The position numbers were made by a program, and so were the translations under genes. From CAIQJJ01 sp964606085 (lineage in GTDB: Bacteria > Chloroflexota > Anaerolineae > Anaerolineales > UBA4823): a stretch of DNA of 21,381 bases. The stretch covers positions 1-21,381 of the forward strand of contig CAZSFD010000089.1 in NCBI GenBank assembly GCA_964606085.1, written 5' to 3'. Shown in pieces: positions 7,591 to 15,894 of the stretch (its first letter is position 1; each line of letters begins with the position of its first letter). The notes under the pieces are model-generated. The model had not been told where the DNA came from, ran no database searches, and saw nothing but the letters and a program-made list of their open reading frames with translations.

Positions 7591-9055
7591 AGCCCGAACC
7601 CATTCTCATCATCGGCGCCGGCATTGCAGGGTTAAGCGCCGCCATCCGTCTGGCAGCCACAGGCAAACGAGTGATTGTTATCGAACAGAACCCCGCTGTT
7701 GGCGGCAAAATGAGCCAGATTGAACAAGCTGGCTTCCGCTGGGATACTGGCCCCTCCGTCATCACCATGCGCCCCGTCCTCGAAGACCTTTTCGCCGCCG
7801 CCAACCGCCGCCTGGATGATTACCTGACTCTGCAACCCATCGAGCCGCTTACCCGCTACGGCTACCCCGACGGTACACGCCTCGACCTCTCCCGTGACTG
7901 GCCGCGCACTGCCGAGCAAATAAGCGCCATCGAACCCCGTGACGTAGCTGGCTATCTCGAATTTCTCGCCTATGCCGCCCGCCTGCACCGCATCACCGCC
8001 CCCGTCTTCACCTACGGCCCGCCGCCCGGCCTGGCCAGCTTCGCCAACGTAGCACTATCCGATGCCTTGCAAGTAGACGCCTGGAACACGCTGGACGCAG
8101 CCATCCGCCGCCGGGTGCGTTCGCCGCAGTTGCGCCAGTTGTTGGGGCGCTTCGCCACCTACGTCGGCTCCAGCCCCTACCAGTCACCAGCCACGTTGGC
8201 CGTCATCGCTCACGTCGAATTGACTGAGGGCGTGTGGTATCCGCGCGGTGGGGTCTACGCCCTTGCCCAGGCTCTGCAAAAGCTGGCCCTCGAGCTGGGG
8301 GTGGAGCTACGGCTGAAATGCCGCGTTGCCGGCATTGAAGTGTCGAATGGCAAGGCCACAGGCCTGCGACTGGAGGATGGCAGCCACATCCACGGCGCAG
8401 CGATCATCGCTAATGTAGATGTCGCCAGTGTACAGCGCCACCTCTTAGCGCCTCGCCACGCCCAGCCGCATCTGATCCCAGGCCCGGCACGCCTTTCATG
8501 TTCGGGCTTTGTCATGTTATTGGGGGTACGGGGAAACTTCCCGCAATTAGCCCACCACAACATCTTCTTTTCGCGCAACTATCCCAGGGAATTTGAACAG
8601 ATTTTTCACCACGGCACCCCCCCGACGACCCCACCATCTACCTGGCTATCACCAGCAAAACCGACCCCGCCCACGCACCGGCTGGCTGCGAAAACTGGTT
8701 TATCCTGGTCAATGCCCCTGCACTCGGCAGCCCATACGACTGGCAAACCCAGGCAGCGACCTACGGCGAACACGTGCTGAACTGCCTGGCCGCGCAGGGC
8801 CTGGACGTGCGCCCATCCATCCTCACCAAACGCCTGCTCACCCCACTTGATCTACAACAGATGACCGCTGCCGACCAGGGTGCGCTGTATGGCCTCTCTT
8901 TCAACGACCGCCTGGCCCCTTTCCGCCGCCCGCCCAATCGCGCCCGCGGCATTGCCAATCTGTTTTATGCGGGCGGCACCACCCACCCCGGCGGCGGCGT
9001 GCCGATGGTGATGCTTTCGGGCAAGCTGGCAGCGCAAGCCATTCAAATTGGGTAG
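7587..9055 (+). pseudogene. CrtI/phytoene desaturase-family FAD oxidoreductase, frameshifted at a C7 tract
   Basis: With one base restored the frame would encode 489 residues, the normal size for CrtI-type carotenoid desaturases. The N-terminus has the FAD-binding motif GAGIAGLSAAIRL (about 10-22), an acidic strand end (VIVIEQNPAVGGKM) and the family motif DTGPSVITMRPVLEDLF. The C-terminus has NLFYAGGTTHPGGGVPMVML, the hallmark FAD motif of CrtI/CrtN/CrtD. The first frame runs from 7587 and loses similarity after FHHGTPP; it ends at 8780. The matching frame resumes as DDPTIYLAITSKTDP through to the stop at 9055. The break coincides with seven C at 8617-8623, and eight C would join the frames exactly. 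It could be a true mutation, a slippage switch or a sequencing error. The substrate (phytoene, or a later carotenoid) cannot be told. The ATG overlaps the pbpC stop, so translation is coupled. Confidence 0.85.
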
Positions 9056-9072
9056 CTTGCGATCAGGTGCCA

Positions 9073-9106
9073 ACAAAAAGACCGCCTCGAAGGGCGGTCT
9101 TTTTGT
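9073..9106. terminator. Bidirectional rho-independent terminator
   Basis: Arms ACAAAAAGACCGCC (9073-9086) and GGCGGTCTTTTTGT (9093-9106) pair perfectly around a 6-nt loop. A U-run follows the GC stem on both strands. It ends the pbpC-desaturase transcript from the left and the rplU-rpmA-rpmE transcript from the right, which converge here. Confidence 0.92.
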
Positions 9107-9129
9107 TTTCGACAACAGCAATCACTGAC

Positions 9130-9597
9130 TTACACAACCAATTCAGTTTCGGGCAATTCATACCCCAACTGGCGCAGGCGCTTCTTGGCGTCAGCCAGCG
9201 ATTTGCGGCCAAAGCCCTCGATGTTCAGCACGGCAGCTTCGCCATCGGCCAGTTTTTCGAGGAATTGGCCCACCCTGGTGATGCCAGCTTTCGCCAACGC
9301 ATCGGTGGGACGTGAACCCAGGTTGAGTTCGTCTATCCCACGATCAGGCGAGGTGCGGGCAGCTTCGCGGGCAGCCGAAGTTTCGATATATTGCTGGCGG
9401 GCCTGGAGTTTCTTGTAGAAGCGATCCACCTGGCCTTCGGTATCTACGATACGCTGCTCACCGGTGTAAAACGGGTGGCATTTGTTACACACATCGGTGT
9501 GCAGGCTTTTCTTGGTGGAGCCGGTTTTCCAGGTGTTGCCGCAGGCACAGACCACCGTAGCATCTGCATAATACTTGGGGTGAATATTTTCTCTCAT
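9130..9597 (-). CDS. rpmE: Ribosomal protein L31 fused to an RNA polymerase alpha-CTD-like domain
   Basis: The protein has 155 residues, whereas ordinary L31 has about 70. Residues 1-70 are a zinc-binding L31: MRENIHPKYYADATVVC, with cysteines C17, C19, C37 and C40 (CNKCHPFYTG) and the tail VDRFYKKLQAR. After a charged helix (71-86) comes a helix-hairpin-helix domain at 88-150: IDELNLGSRPTDALAKAG, then FGRKSLADAKKRLRQLGY. It lines up along its length with the alpha-CTD of RNA polymerase (VDDLELTVRSANCLK ... LGKKSL). The equivalents of DNA-contacting R265, G296, K298 and S299 are kept (R96, G130, K132, S133), while the N268 position is aspartate (D99). The ATG at 9597 is one base after the rpmA stop and has GAGGAAGG upstream. 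A longer frame from 9711 would lie within rpmA and is not real. It is the last gene of the operon. Confidence 0.92.
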   Translation of the reverse strand: MRENIHPKYYADATVVCACGNTWKTGSTKKSLHTDVCNKCHPFYTGEQRIVDTEGQVDRFYKKLQARQQYIETSAAREAARTSPDRGIDELNLGSRPTDALAKAGITRVGQFLEKLADGEAAVLNIEGFGRKSLADAKKRLRQLGYELPETELVV

Positions 9598-9598
9598 G

Positions 9599-9865
9599 TT
9601 AACCTTCCTCAACCACCGGCACCACGCTGACGCGCTTGCGGTTATCGCGGATGATCTCATAGACCACGACACCATCCACGGTAGCGAACAGGGTGTCATC
9701 TGTGCCGACACCCACGTTGCGACCGGGCTTGATCTTGGTGCCGCGCTGGCGGACGAGGATATAACCAGAGCGAACCTGCTCGCCGCCGAAAACTTTCACG
9801 CCCAGGCGCTGGGCATTGCTATCACGACCGTTGCGGGTTGAACCGCCGCCTTTCTTGTGAGCCAT
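9599..9865 (-). CDS. rpmA: Ribosomal protein L27
   Basis: The 88-residue protein begins MAHKKGGGSTRNGRDS, the conserved L27 tail that reaches toward the peptidyl-transferase centre of the 50S subunit, followed by LGVKVFGGEQVRSGYILVRQRG. There is no cleavable N-terminal extension of the Firmicutes type. A strong AGGAGG (9875-9880) lies 9 nt before the ATG and overlaps the stop of rplU, so translation follows directly on from L21. Length and sequence are fully typical. Confidence 0.97.
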   Translation of the reverse strand: MAHKKGGGSTRNGRDSNAQRLGVKVFGGEQVRSGYILVRQRGTKIKPGRNVGVGTDDTLFATVDGVVVYEIIRDNRKRVSVVPVVEEG

Positions 9866-9878
9866 CTTCTAAAACCTC

Positions 9879-10196
9879 CTACTCCAGCGAAATGGAGTCA
9901 ATTTGTAAACGGGTATACTGCTGGCGATGGCCCTTCTTGACGCGATAGCGCTTCTTGGGGGTGTACTTGAACACCACCACCTTGGGACCTTTCACCTGCC
10001 CCACCACCGTCGCCGACACTTTGGCGCCGGAAACCACCGGGGTGCCAACTTTCACGTCGCCACCCTCGGACACCAACAACACGCGATCCAGGTCTACCTG
10101 GTCGCCAACTTCGACTTCATATCGGTCTACGTCAATGAAGGCGCCTTCGACGGCCTTATATTGTTTGCCGCCATCTTCCACGATTGCATATTTCAT
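9879..10196 (-). CDS. rplU: Ribosomal protein L21
   Basis: The 105-residue protein (MKYAIVEDGGKQYKAVEGAF ... GPKVVVFKYTPKKRYRVKKG) is a complete L21, a 50S protein that binds 23S rRNA. I place the start at ATG 10196 because GGAGGA (10204-10209) lies 7 nt before it. A frame-extending TTG at 10211 would overlap that ribosome site and is rejected. It is the first gene of the conserved rplU-rpmA pair, here with rpmE added. It is transcribed from the consensus promoter at 10325-10353 through a leader of about 120 nt. Confidence 0.97.
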   Translation of the reverse strand: MKYAIVEDGGKQYKAVEGAFIDVDRYEVEVGDQVDLDRVLLVSEGGDVKVGTPVVSGAKVSATVVGQVKGPKVVVFKYTPKKRYRVKKGHRQQYTRLQIDSISLE

Positions 10197-10203
10197 AAGA
10201 TAT

Positions 10204-10318
10204 TCCTCCAATCTTCACTTCACCACTCCTCTCGCGTTTACCAGATTATTACGCCAGAGAGCGGGGAAGTTGGGGTACAATTTTTCTGCCCCAGCAATCT
10301 TCTCGCCGGGGCAGAGCG
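10204..10318 (-). promoter_or_regulatory. Structured 5' leader of rplU, possible L21 autoregulatory element
   Basis: The untranslated leader between the predicted start of transcription (about 10318) and the rplU ribosome site can fold into two hairpins. The first pairs CTGCCCCGGC with GCTGGGGCAG (10283-10317 region; 10-bp stem including one G-U that pairs only on the minus strand). The second pairs CTCTC with GAGAG plus GCG/CGC at 10229-10261, just before the GGAGGA. Ribosomal protein leaders that let L21 repress its own mRNA are known in other bacteria. I cannot match this leader to a known class, so the function is inferred. Confidence 0.45.
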
Positions 10319-10324
10319 GGCTGA

Positions 10325-10353
10325 ATTATAATGGCCTTGTTTGCCCGTGTCAA
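10325..10353 (-). promoter_or_regulatory. Consensus sigma-70-type promoter of rplU-rpmA-rpmE
   Basis: On the minus strand, TTGACA (10348-10353) and TATAAT (10325-10330) are separated by exactly 17 nt. Both boxes match the consensus fully. This suits a highly expressed ribosomal operon. Confidence 0.88.
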
Positions 10354-10389
10354 CAACCGATTTTCTTTTAACCTTTTTATTTTTGCAAG

Positions 10390-10418
10390 TTGACAAGAAG
10401 GGGTGTTCACCCTATAAC
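10390..10418 (+). promoter_or_regulatory. Promoter of the cyclase/ATPase/TPR gene
   Basis: TTGACA (10390-10395), a 17-nt spacer and TATAAC (10413-10418) form a near-consensus promoter, divergent from the rplU promoter 36 bp away. It predicts a transcript start near 10425 and a 34-nt leader. It also shows that the in-frame TTG at 10390 is part of the -35 box and not a start codon. Confidence 0.82.
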
Positions 10419-10458
10419 TAACAGGTATAGACGTGAATCTTGTTTTTCAGGAAGGCCC

Positions 10459-13400
10459 ATGCCAGCCAATTTACACTGCCCATCTTGCCACTTCGATAAT
10501 CCTCCCGGCATGAAGTTTTGTGGGAATTGCGGCACACGCCTGCCCGAAATTCTCCCCAGCACTCCCCGCCCTCCAGAAACTGCTCTACCACCCGCACCCA
10601 CTACCCAGCAACTGGGGGCCATGGTGGGTGCCGATCTCCTGGAACGTTTTCGCCAGGCCGGGTTGGAAGCCAGCGGGCAGCGCCGCAACGTCACCGTTCT
10701 CTTTGCCGATCTTTCCGGCTATACCGATCTTTCGACACAAACCGACAGCGAAGTCTTATATAGCTTCATCCAAAAATTCATCTCGACACTGGCCAATAAC
10801 GTCTACAAATATGAGGGGATGGTAGACAAATTTACCGGCGATGGCATCATGGCGCTTTTTGGCGCGCCGATTATGCACGAAAATAACGCCGAGTTAGCCG
10901 TGCGCGCCGCACTGGATATGCAAGCCGACATCGCCAAACTCAGCCAGGAACTAAAAGACCAACTCGGCAGCGAACTGCACTTACATATCGGTCTGCACTG
11001 CGGCACCGTCATCGTGGGCGGCATCGGTTCCGATCTCTTGATGAATTACACCGCCATCGGCGACACGGTTAACCTGGCCCAACGCCTGGACAGCGTGGCC
11101 GGTGCGGGCGATATTTTGGTCAGCGAGGCGGTCTATCAAAAAACGAAAGCGCTCTTTGCCTTTCAAGAAGTACCCGGCCTGACGCTGAAAGGCTACACAC
11201 ATCCTGTCACCGGCTTCAAAGCGCTGACTGCCAAGAGCCAGCCAGGCTCCACGCGCGGTATTGAGGGCCTGCGCGCGCCCATGATCGGCCGCGAAACAGA
11301 ATTGAACCGGCTGACCCAGGCCGTAGGAACGCTGGCGGCCTACCAACAAGGGCATATCGTGATGATCGTTGGCGAGGCGGGCCTGGGCAAAAGCCGCTTG
11401 ATTGCCGAGGTCAAGGCGCTATCGCTGCAACTGCCCGTCTCCATCCTCGAAGGCTTTAGCCTGACCTATCGCCGGTCGGTTTCCTATTGGATATTCCTGG
11501 ATGTGCTGCGCCGCCTGCTCAATGTCACCAATGAAACCCAGGTGGAGCAAATCAGCCAGGCGCTGCGCAAAAAAACCCATGAATTACTGGGCCAGCGTAC
11601 CAGAGACGTGCTGCCCTACATGGAACATTTGCTCTCCCTGCCGCCCACCGACCCGGCGGCGGCGCGGCGCATCGAATTTCTCGACGCCGGCCAATTGCGC
11701 CAACAGATTTTCCTGGCTGTGCGCGACCTGTTGGTGGCCGAAAGCCGCCGCCAACCCCTCTTGCTGATCCTGGAAGACCTCCACTGGGCTGATGAAGCCT
11801 CCCTGGGGCTGATCAACTTTCTGGTAGCCTCCATCCCCAACGCCCCACTGCAAATCCTGGCCGTCACGCGTCCCTTCAAAGAGGGAACTTTACAACAAAT
11901 CGCCAACTTTGCTCAGCAAATTTTAGCGGAGCGCTTCCACCTCGTTGAGTTGCAGACGCTCTCTCCTGAACAAAGCGCACGGTTGCTCGAACGCCTGGTA
12001 GCAGTTCCAGACTTTCCCCAAAGCCTGAGCGACCAGATTGTTCAAAGGGCGGCCGGTATCCCCCTTTACCTGGAAGAAATTTTACGCATGTTGATTGACG
12101 CCGGTGTGTTGCAACGCGAGGGCACGCAATGGCGGATTGCAAAAGATGTAGATATCACCCAATTGGGCGTTCCAGATACCTTGCAAGGGTTGATCCTGGC
12201 CCGCTTCGACCGCCTGAACCCCGCGGAACGCCGCGTGTTACAGGTGGCTTCGGTCATTGGCCGCCAGTTTAGCGTTCCCGTTTTGGAGAAGGTGCTGCAT
12301 CCCACGAGCAGCGCCGAGGTCGAAACCATTTTGCAAACGTTAGTGACCCGTGAATTTCTGTTACCACCCACAGAATTGCCCGCGAATGAGTATATTTTCA
12401 AACATGTGTTGGTCTCCGACGCCATTTATAGCACTTTGCTGAAACGCGAACGCAGTGAAATACACGGACAGGTCGGCGAAGCCATTGAAACCATCTATCC
12501 CACCCGCCTGGATGAACAGGTTGACCTGTTGGCGCGCCACTATTCGTGGAGCCCGCGCAAGGATAAGGCGCTGCACTACCTGGGCCTGGCTGGGCAAAAA
12601 GCCGCCCGCAGCCACATCAACGATCAGGCCCGCCAGTATTACGAAGATGCACTGGCCCTGCTGCCTGATGTCAGCCACACACCGTATCAGAGCTTGCAAC
12701 TTCACGATGGCCTGGGTGATGTGCTGGTGCTGACCGGCGAATATGAACGGGCGCGTGAACACTTCCAAAAAGGCATCGAGGAATTGTTGTGCGAAGACCC
12801 GACCACCTGCGCCAAAGAAAGAAGCACCATTGCCCGCAAAATCGGCGAAACCTACGAACGCCAGGGAGATTACGACCAGGCCATGCTGCGCCTGGCAGAA
12901 GCGCGGGCCATTCTCGACGGTTCCAACCAGGAGCGCCCCGCCGATAAAGCGCTTATCTCCAACGATATCGGCTGGATTCACTTCCGACGCAGCAACCTGG
13001 ATCAGGCCGAGAAATTCCTTCTCGATGCCTTGAGCCTGGCACTGACAGCCTCGCGGTACGACATTACCGCCTCGGCATATAACCGCCTGGGAGGTATCTA
13101 CTACGAAAAGCATCAACTGGAGCAGGCCAGCAACTATGTGCGCAAAAGCCTGGTGCTGCGCGAAGAAATGGGCGATATCGTGGGGGTGGCGCGTTCGTAC
13201 AACAACCTGGGGTTGCTGAAATGGCGCAAAGGCGATTGGGATCAGGCTATCGAAGACTTTTCGCGCAGCCTGGAGTTGCATCAAATCCTGGGAGATGTGG
13301 AAGGGTTGGTGGAACTGCACAGTAATATGGGCCTGCTGCTAACCGACCGCGGCAAGTTGGACGAAGCCCGCACGCACTTGATGGAAAGCCTGCAAGGGGC

Positions 13401-13953
13401 GCAAAAGATCGGCCACGCTTACCTGGAGGGCCTGGCGTATGCCCACCTCAGCCGCTACTGGCTGGCCCTGGGAGCGTGGAAAAAATCGCTCGATTACAGC
13501 GAGCAAAGCCTGATCATGTTTTCTTCGATTGGCTCGCAGGAAACCTGGGTAGATTTGTATGCTTCGATGGGCGAGGCGTACCTGGGGCTGGAACAGCCAG
13601 ACGAGGCGCTGAAAGCCTATGACGCGGCAACCAAAATCCTGGAAGAACAAAACCAGGGCGGGCCTTCTCTGGAAAAAGGCCGCCTGCTGCGTCTGCGCGG
13701 CAATATCGCCCGCTCCGAACGCGAATTTGGCGCGGCCGCCCAATACCTGCAACAAAGCAGCGAACAATTTGCTGGCATTGACAATCACCTGGAACTGGCG
13801 CGCACGTTGGCCGCACAGGCCCAACTGGCCCTTGCCAAACAAGATCAAAAAACGGCCGGGGTGTATACCCAGGAAGCCTGGTTCATTTTCCACCGCCTGC
13901 ACGCCGATGTGGACGCGCAGCAGATGGAAAGGCTGCTGAAAGAAATTGTGTGA
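10459..13953 (+). CDS. Zinc-ribbon, class III nucleotide cyclase, AAA/STAND ATPase and TPR protein
   Basis: The protein has 1164 residues from ATG 10459, which has AGGAAGG just upstream. A zinc ribbon has C7, C10, C21 and C24 (CPSC ... FCGNCG). A Pro-rich linker (28-50) follows. A class III cyclase domain (about 75-255) carries metal-binding D84 and D128, substrate lysine K124, T198 and the N205/R209 transition-state pair. All of these are intact, so it should be active. Threonine at 198, in place of aspartate, is the pattern of class IIIb cyclases. An ATPase domain (about 275-560) has Walker A GEAGLGKS (305-312) and Walker B LLLILED (434-440). From about 690 to 1150 there are many TPR-like helical repeats (AYNRLGGIYYEKHQLEQA, SYNNLGLLKWRKGDWDQA). 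No membrane segment is seen. It likely makes cAMP in response to a partner bound by the repeats, but the partner is unknown. A terminator follows closely. Confidence 0.92.
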   Translation: MPANLHCPSCHFDNPPGMKFCGNCGTRLPEILPSTPRPPETALPPAPTTQQLGAMVGADLLERFRQAGLEASGQRRNVTVLFADLSGYTDLSTQTDSEVLYSFIQKFISTLANNVYKYEGMVDKFTGDGIMALFGAPIMHENNAELAVRAALDMQADIAKLSQELKDQLGSELHLHIGLHCGTVIVGGIGSDLLMNYTAIGDTVNLAQRLDSVAGAGDILVSEAVYQKTKALFAFQEVPGLTLKGYTHPVTGFKALTAKSQPGSTRGIEGLRAPMIGRETELNRLTQAVGTLAAYQQGHIVMIVGEAGLGKSRLIAEVKALSLQLPVSILEGFSLTYRRSVSYWIFLDVLRRLLNVTNETQVEQISQALRKKTHELLGQRTRDVLPYMEHLLSLPPTDPAAARRIEFLDAGQLRQQIFLAVRDLLVAESRRQPLLLILEDLHWADEASLGLINFLVASIPNAPLQILAVTRPFKEGTLQQIANFAQQILAERFHLVELQTLSPEQSARLLERLVAVPDFPQSLSDQIVQRAAGIPLYLEEILRMLIDAGVLQREGTQWRIAKDVDITQLGVPDTLQGLILARFDRLNPAERRVLQVASVIGRQFSVPVLEKVLHPTSSAEVETILQTLVTREFLLPPTELPANEYIFKHVLVSDAIYSTLLKRERSEIHGQVGEAIETIYPTRLDEQVDLLARHYSWSPRKDKALHYLGLAGQKAARSHINDQARQYYEDALALLPDVSHTPYQSLQLHDGLGDVLVLTGEYERAREHFQKGIEELLCEDPTTCAKERSTIARKIGETYERQGDYDQAMLRLAEARAILDGSNQERPADKALISNDIGWIHFRRSNLDQAEKFLLDALSLALTASRYDITASAYNRLGGIYYEKHQLEQASNYVRKSLVLREEMGDIVGVARSYNNLGLLKWRKGDWDQAIEDFSRSLELHQILGDVEGLVELHSNMGLLLTDRGKLDEARTHLMESLQGAQKIGHAYLEGLAYAHLSRYWLALGAWKKSLDYSEQSLIMFSSIGSQETWVDLYASMGEAYLGLEQPDEALKAYDAATKILEEQNQGGPSLEKGRLLRLRGNIARSEREFGAAAQYLQQSSEQFAGIDNHLELARTLAAQAQLALAKQDQKTAGVYTQEAWFIFHRLHADVDAQQMERLLKEIV

Positions 13954-13968
13954 ACCAATGCTTGAAGC

Positions 13969-14004
13969 AAAAAGCCCCAGTTCGACTCGAACTGGGGCTT
14001 TTTT
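13969..14004. terminator. Bidirectional rho-independent terminator
   Basis: Arms AAAAAGCCCCAGTTC and GAACTGGGGCTTTTTT form a perfect GC-rich stem around a 5-nt loop, with U-runs on both strands. It separates the convergent cyclase gene (ends 13953) from the ABC exporter gene (ends 14018). Confidence 0.92.
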
Positions 14005-14017
14005 GGATCAACAAGTG

Positions 14018-15883
14018 TCAGCCGGCCGCAATCGGCAGCGCTTCAAACCCGGCGCGCTGCCCCTTGAACTGGCTGGTATACAAATTCCAGTAAAACCCCT
14101 TCGCCGCCAACAATTCCTGGTGTTTGCCGCGCTCGATGATCTCGCCATGATCGATCACCAAAATCTGGTCGGCCTGGCGGATGGTGCTGAGGCGGTGGGC
14201 GATGACGAAGGCAGTTCTGCCTTGCATCAAGCGCAGCATGGCCTGCTGGATGTGCTGCTCGGTGCGCGTGTCCACGCTGCTGGTGGCCTCGTCGAGAATC
14301 AGGATGCCCGGGTCGGCCAGGATGGCGCGGGCGATGGCAAGCAGTTGGCGCTGCCCCTGGCTGAGGTTGCTGGCCCGCTCTGAGAGTTGCGTCTCGTAAC
14401 CCTGCGGCAGGCGGTGGATAAACTGGTCGGCGTTGGCGAGTTTGGCGGCGGCGCGCACGTCGTCGTCGGATGCGTCCAGGCGGCCATAACGGATGTTTTC
14501 GGCCACCGTTCCGGCGAAGAGGAACGTATCTTGCAGCACAATACCGAGTGTGCGGCGCAGGTCGTCTTTCTGATAACTGCCAATATCCAGCCCGTCAATG
14601 ACGATGCGCCCGGCGTCCACCTCGTAAAAGCGGCTGAGCAGGTTGACGATGGTGGTCTTGCCGGCCCCGGTCGGCCCCACCAGGGCAATCGTCTGGCCGG
14701 GAAGGGCGTGCAGGCTGACATTTTTCAGCACGGGCACATCGGGCTGGTAGCCAAAGCGGACGTTCTCGAAGCGCACCTCGCCACGCGGCGCTTTGAGCGG
14801 CAGGGCGTCGGGAGTGTCGGCGGGTTCGGGGGTTTCGTCAATCACGGCGAAAACCCGTTCGGCCCCGGCCAGCGCCGATTGGATCGTGTTGTATAAATTC
14901 GCAATCTGGTTGATCGGCATCGAAAATTGGCGGGCATAGTTGACGAAAGCGGCAATCGTCCCCACCGTGGCCAGGCCCGTCACCGCCATCCAGCCGCCCG
15001 CCCCGGCCACGATGGCAAAGCCAAAATTGCCCACAAAGTTGGACATCGGCCCCATCAGCCCGGCGAAAATCTGCGCCCGGATGGCGGCGCGGCGCAGGCT
15101 GGTGTTAGTCTCATCGAATTCGGCGATGACGGTGGCCTCGCGCCCGTAGGCCTTGACCACGCGCTGCCCGGTGACGGTCTCTTCGATCAGGCCGTTCAGT
15201 TTGCCCAGGTATTCCTGCTGGTCGCGGAAGCCGCGCCGGGTGCGCCTGGCGATCCACTGGCTGATATAGGCCATCAGCGGCAGGGTGATCAGGCTGACGA
15301 TGGCCAGGCGCACGTTGATGGCGAACATCACCGCCGCCACGCCGACGATGCTGATCAGGCTGGCAATGAACTGCGTCACGCTTTCGTTCAGCACCGCACT
15401 GACGTTTTCCACGTCGTTGGTCAGGCGGCTCATCAGTTCGCCGTGCGTGCGCTGATCCACATAGCGCAGCGGCAGGCGTTGGAATTGGGCGAACAGGTCG
15501 TTGCGCAGGTCGCGCACGGTGCGCTGGGCCACGGCGGCCATCAGGTACGCCTGCACCCAGGTCAGGCCAGCCGCAACCAGGAAGATGCCGATCATCCACG
15601 CGCCCAGGCGGGCCAGACCGGGCAGGTTGCCCTTGAGGATAAATTCGTCCAGGGCCAGGCCAAGCAGATAGGGGGTCAGTAAATCGAGGCCGGTGGTGAT
15701 CAGCACCAGCAGCAGCACGCCGGTCAGCGTCCAGCCCTGATGACGCAGGTAGCCCCACAGGCGGCGCAGCGTGCCGCGGCGGTCTTTGGCGCGTTCGGGC
15801 GGGCGGGTCAGCCAGGCTCCGGGGCCGCCGCCGCCGGGGATGAGCGGGGGTTGTTGCTGAGGGGGAGGGGGTCTTCGTTCCAT
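14018..15883 (-). CDS. ABC multidrug exporter half-transporter, catalytically complete subunit (TM288-like)
   Basis: The 621-residue half-transporter fuses a transmembrane domain to an ATPase. A Pro/Gly-rich cytoplasmic tail (1-35) precedes six predicted membrane helices between about 50 and 325 (such as GVLLLVLITTGLDLL). The nucleotide-binding domain has Walker A GPTGAGKTT (403-411), Q-loop Q451, signature LSQGQ (507-511), Walker B LILDEA with catalytic E532, and switch histidine H563 (IAHRLST). The LSQGQ variant is the one found in the TM288-type subunit of heterodimeric exporters. That fits the upstream gene, whose own catalytic residues are degenerate. The pair should export hydrophobic compounds or lipids; the substrate is unknown. 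The ATG is preceded by a weak AGAAAG site and, 11 nt further up, a 26-bp palindrome. It is the last gene of the marR operon, ending at a terminator. Confidence 0.92.
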   Translation of the reverse strand: MERRPPPPQQQPPLIPGGGGPGAWLTRPPERAKDRRGTLRRLWGYLRHQGWTLTGVLLLVLITTGLDLLTPYLLGLALDEFILKGNLPGLARLGAWMIGIFLVAAGLTWVQAYLMAAVAQRTVRDLRNDLFAQFQRLPLRYVDQRTHGELMSRLTNDVENVSAVLNESVTQFIASLISIVGVAAVMFAINVRLAIVSLITLPLMAYISQWIARRTRRGFRDQQEYLGKLNGLIEETVTGQRVVKAYGREATVIAEFDETNTSLRRAAIRAQIFAGLMGPMSNFVGNFGFAIVAGAGGWMAVTGLATVGTIAAFVNYARQFSMPINQIANLYNTIQSALAGAERVFAVIDETPEPADTPDALPLKAPRGEVRFENVRFGYQPDVPVLKNVSLHALPGQTIALVGPTGAGKTTIVNLLSRFYEVDAGRIVIDGLDIGSYQKDDLRRTLGIVLQDTFLFAGTVAENIRYGRLDASDDDVRAAAKLANADQFIHRLPQGYETQLSERASNLSQGQRQLLAIARAILADPGILILDEATSSVDTRTEQHIQQAMLRLMQGRTAFVIAHRLSTIRQADQILVIDHGEIIERGKHQELLAAKGFYWNLYTSQFKGQRAGFEALPIAAG

Positions 15884-15894
15884 AGAGGCTTTCT

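Noticed and set aside
9598..9711. N-terminal extension of L31 by 38 residues
   Set aside because: The extension is inside rpmA in another frame. ATG 9597 has a ribosome site and gives the typical L31 start.
12361..13320. Open frame of 319 codons on the minus strand
   Set aside because: It is antisense to the TPR part of the cyclase gene and shows no recognisable family.
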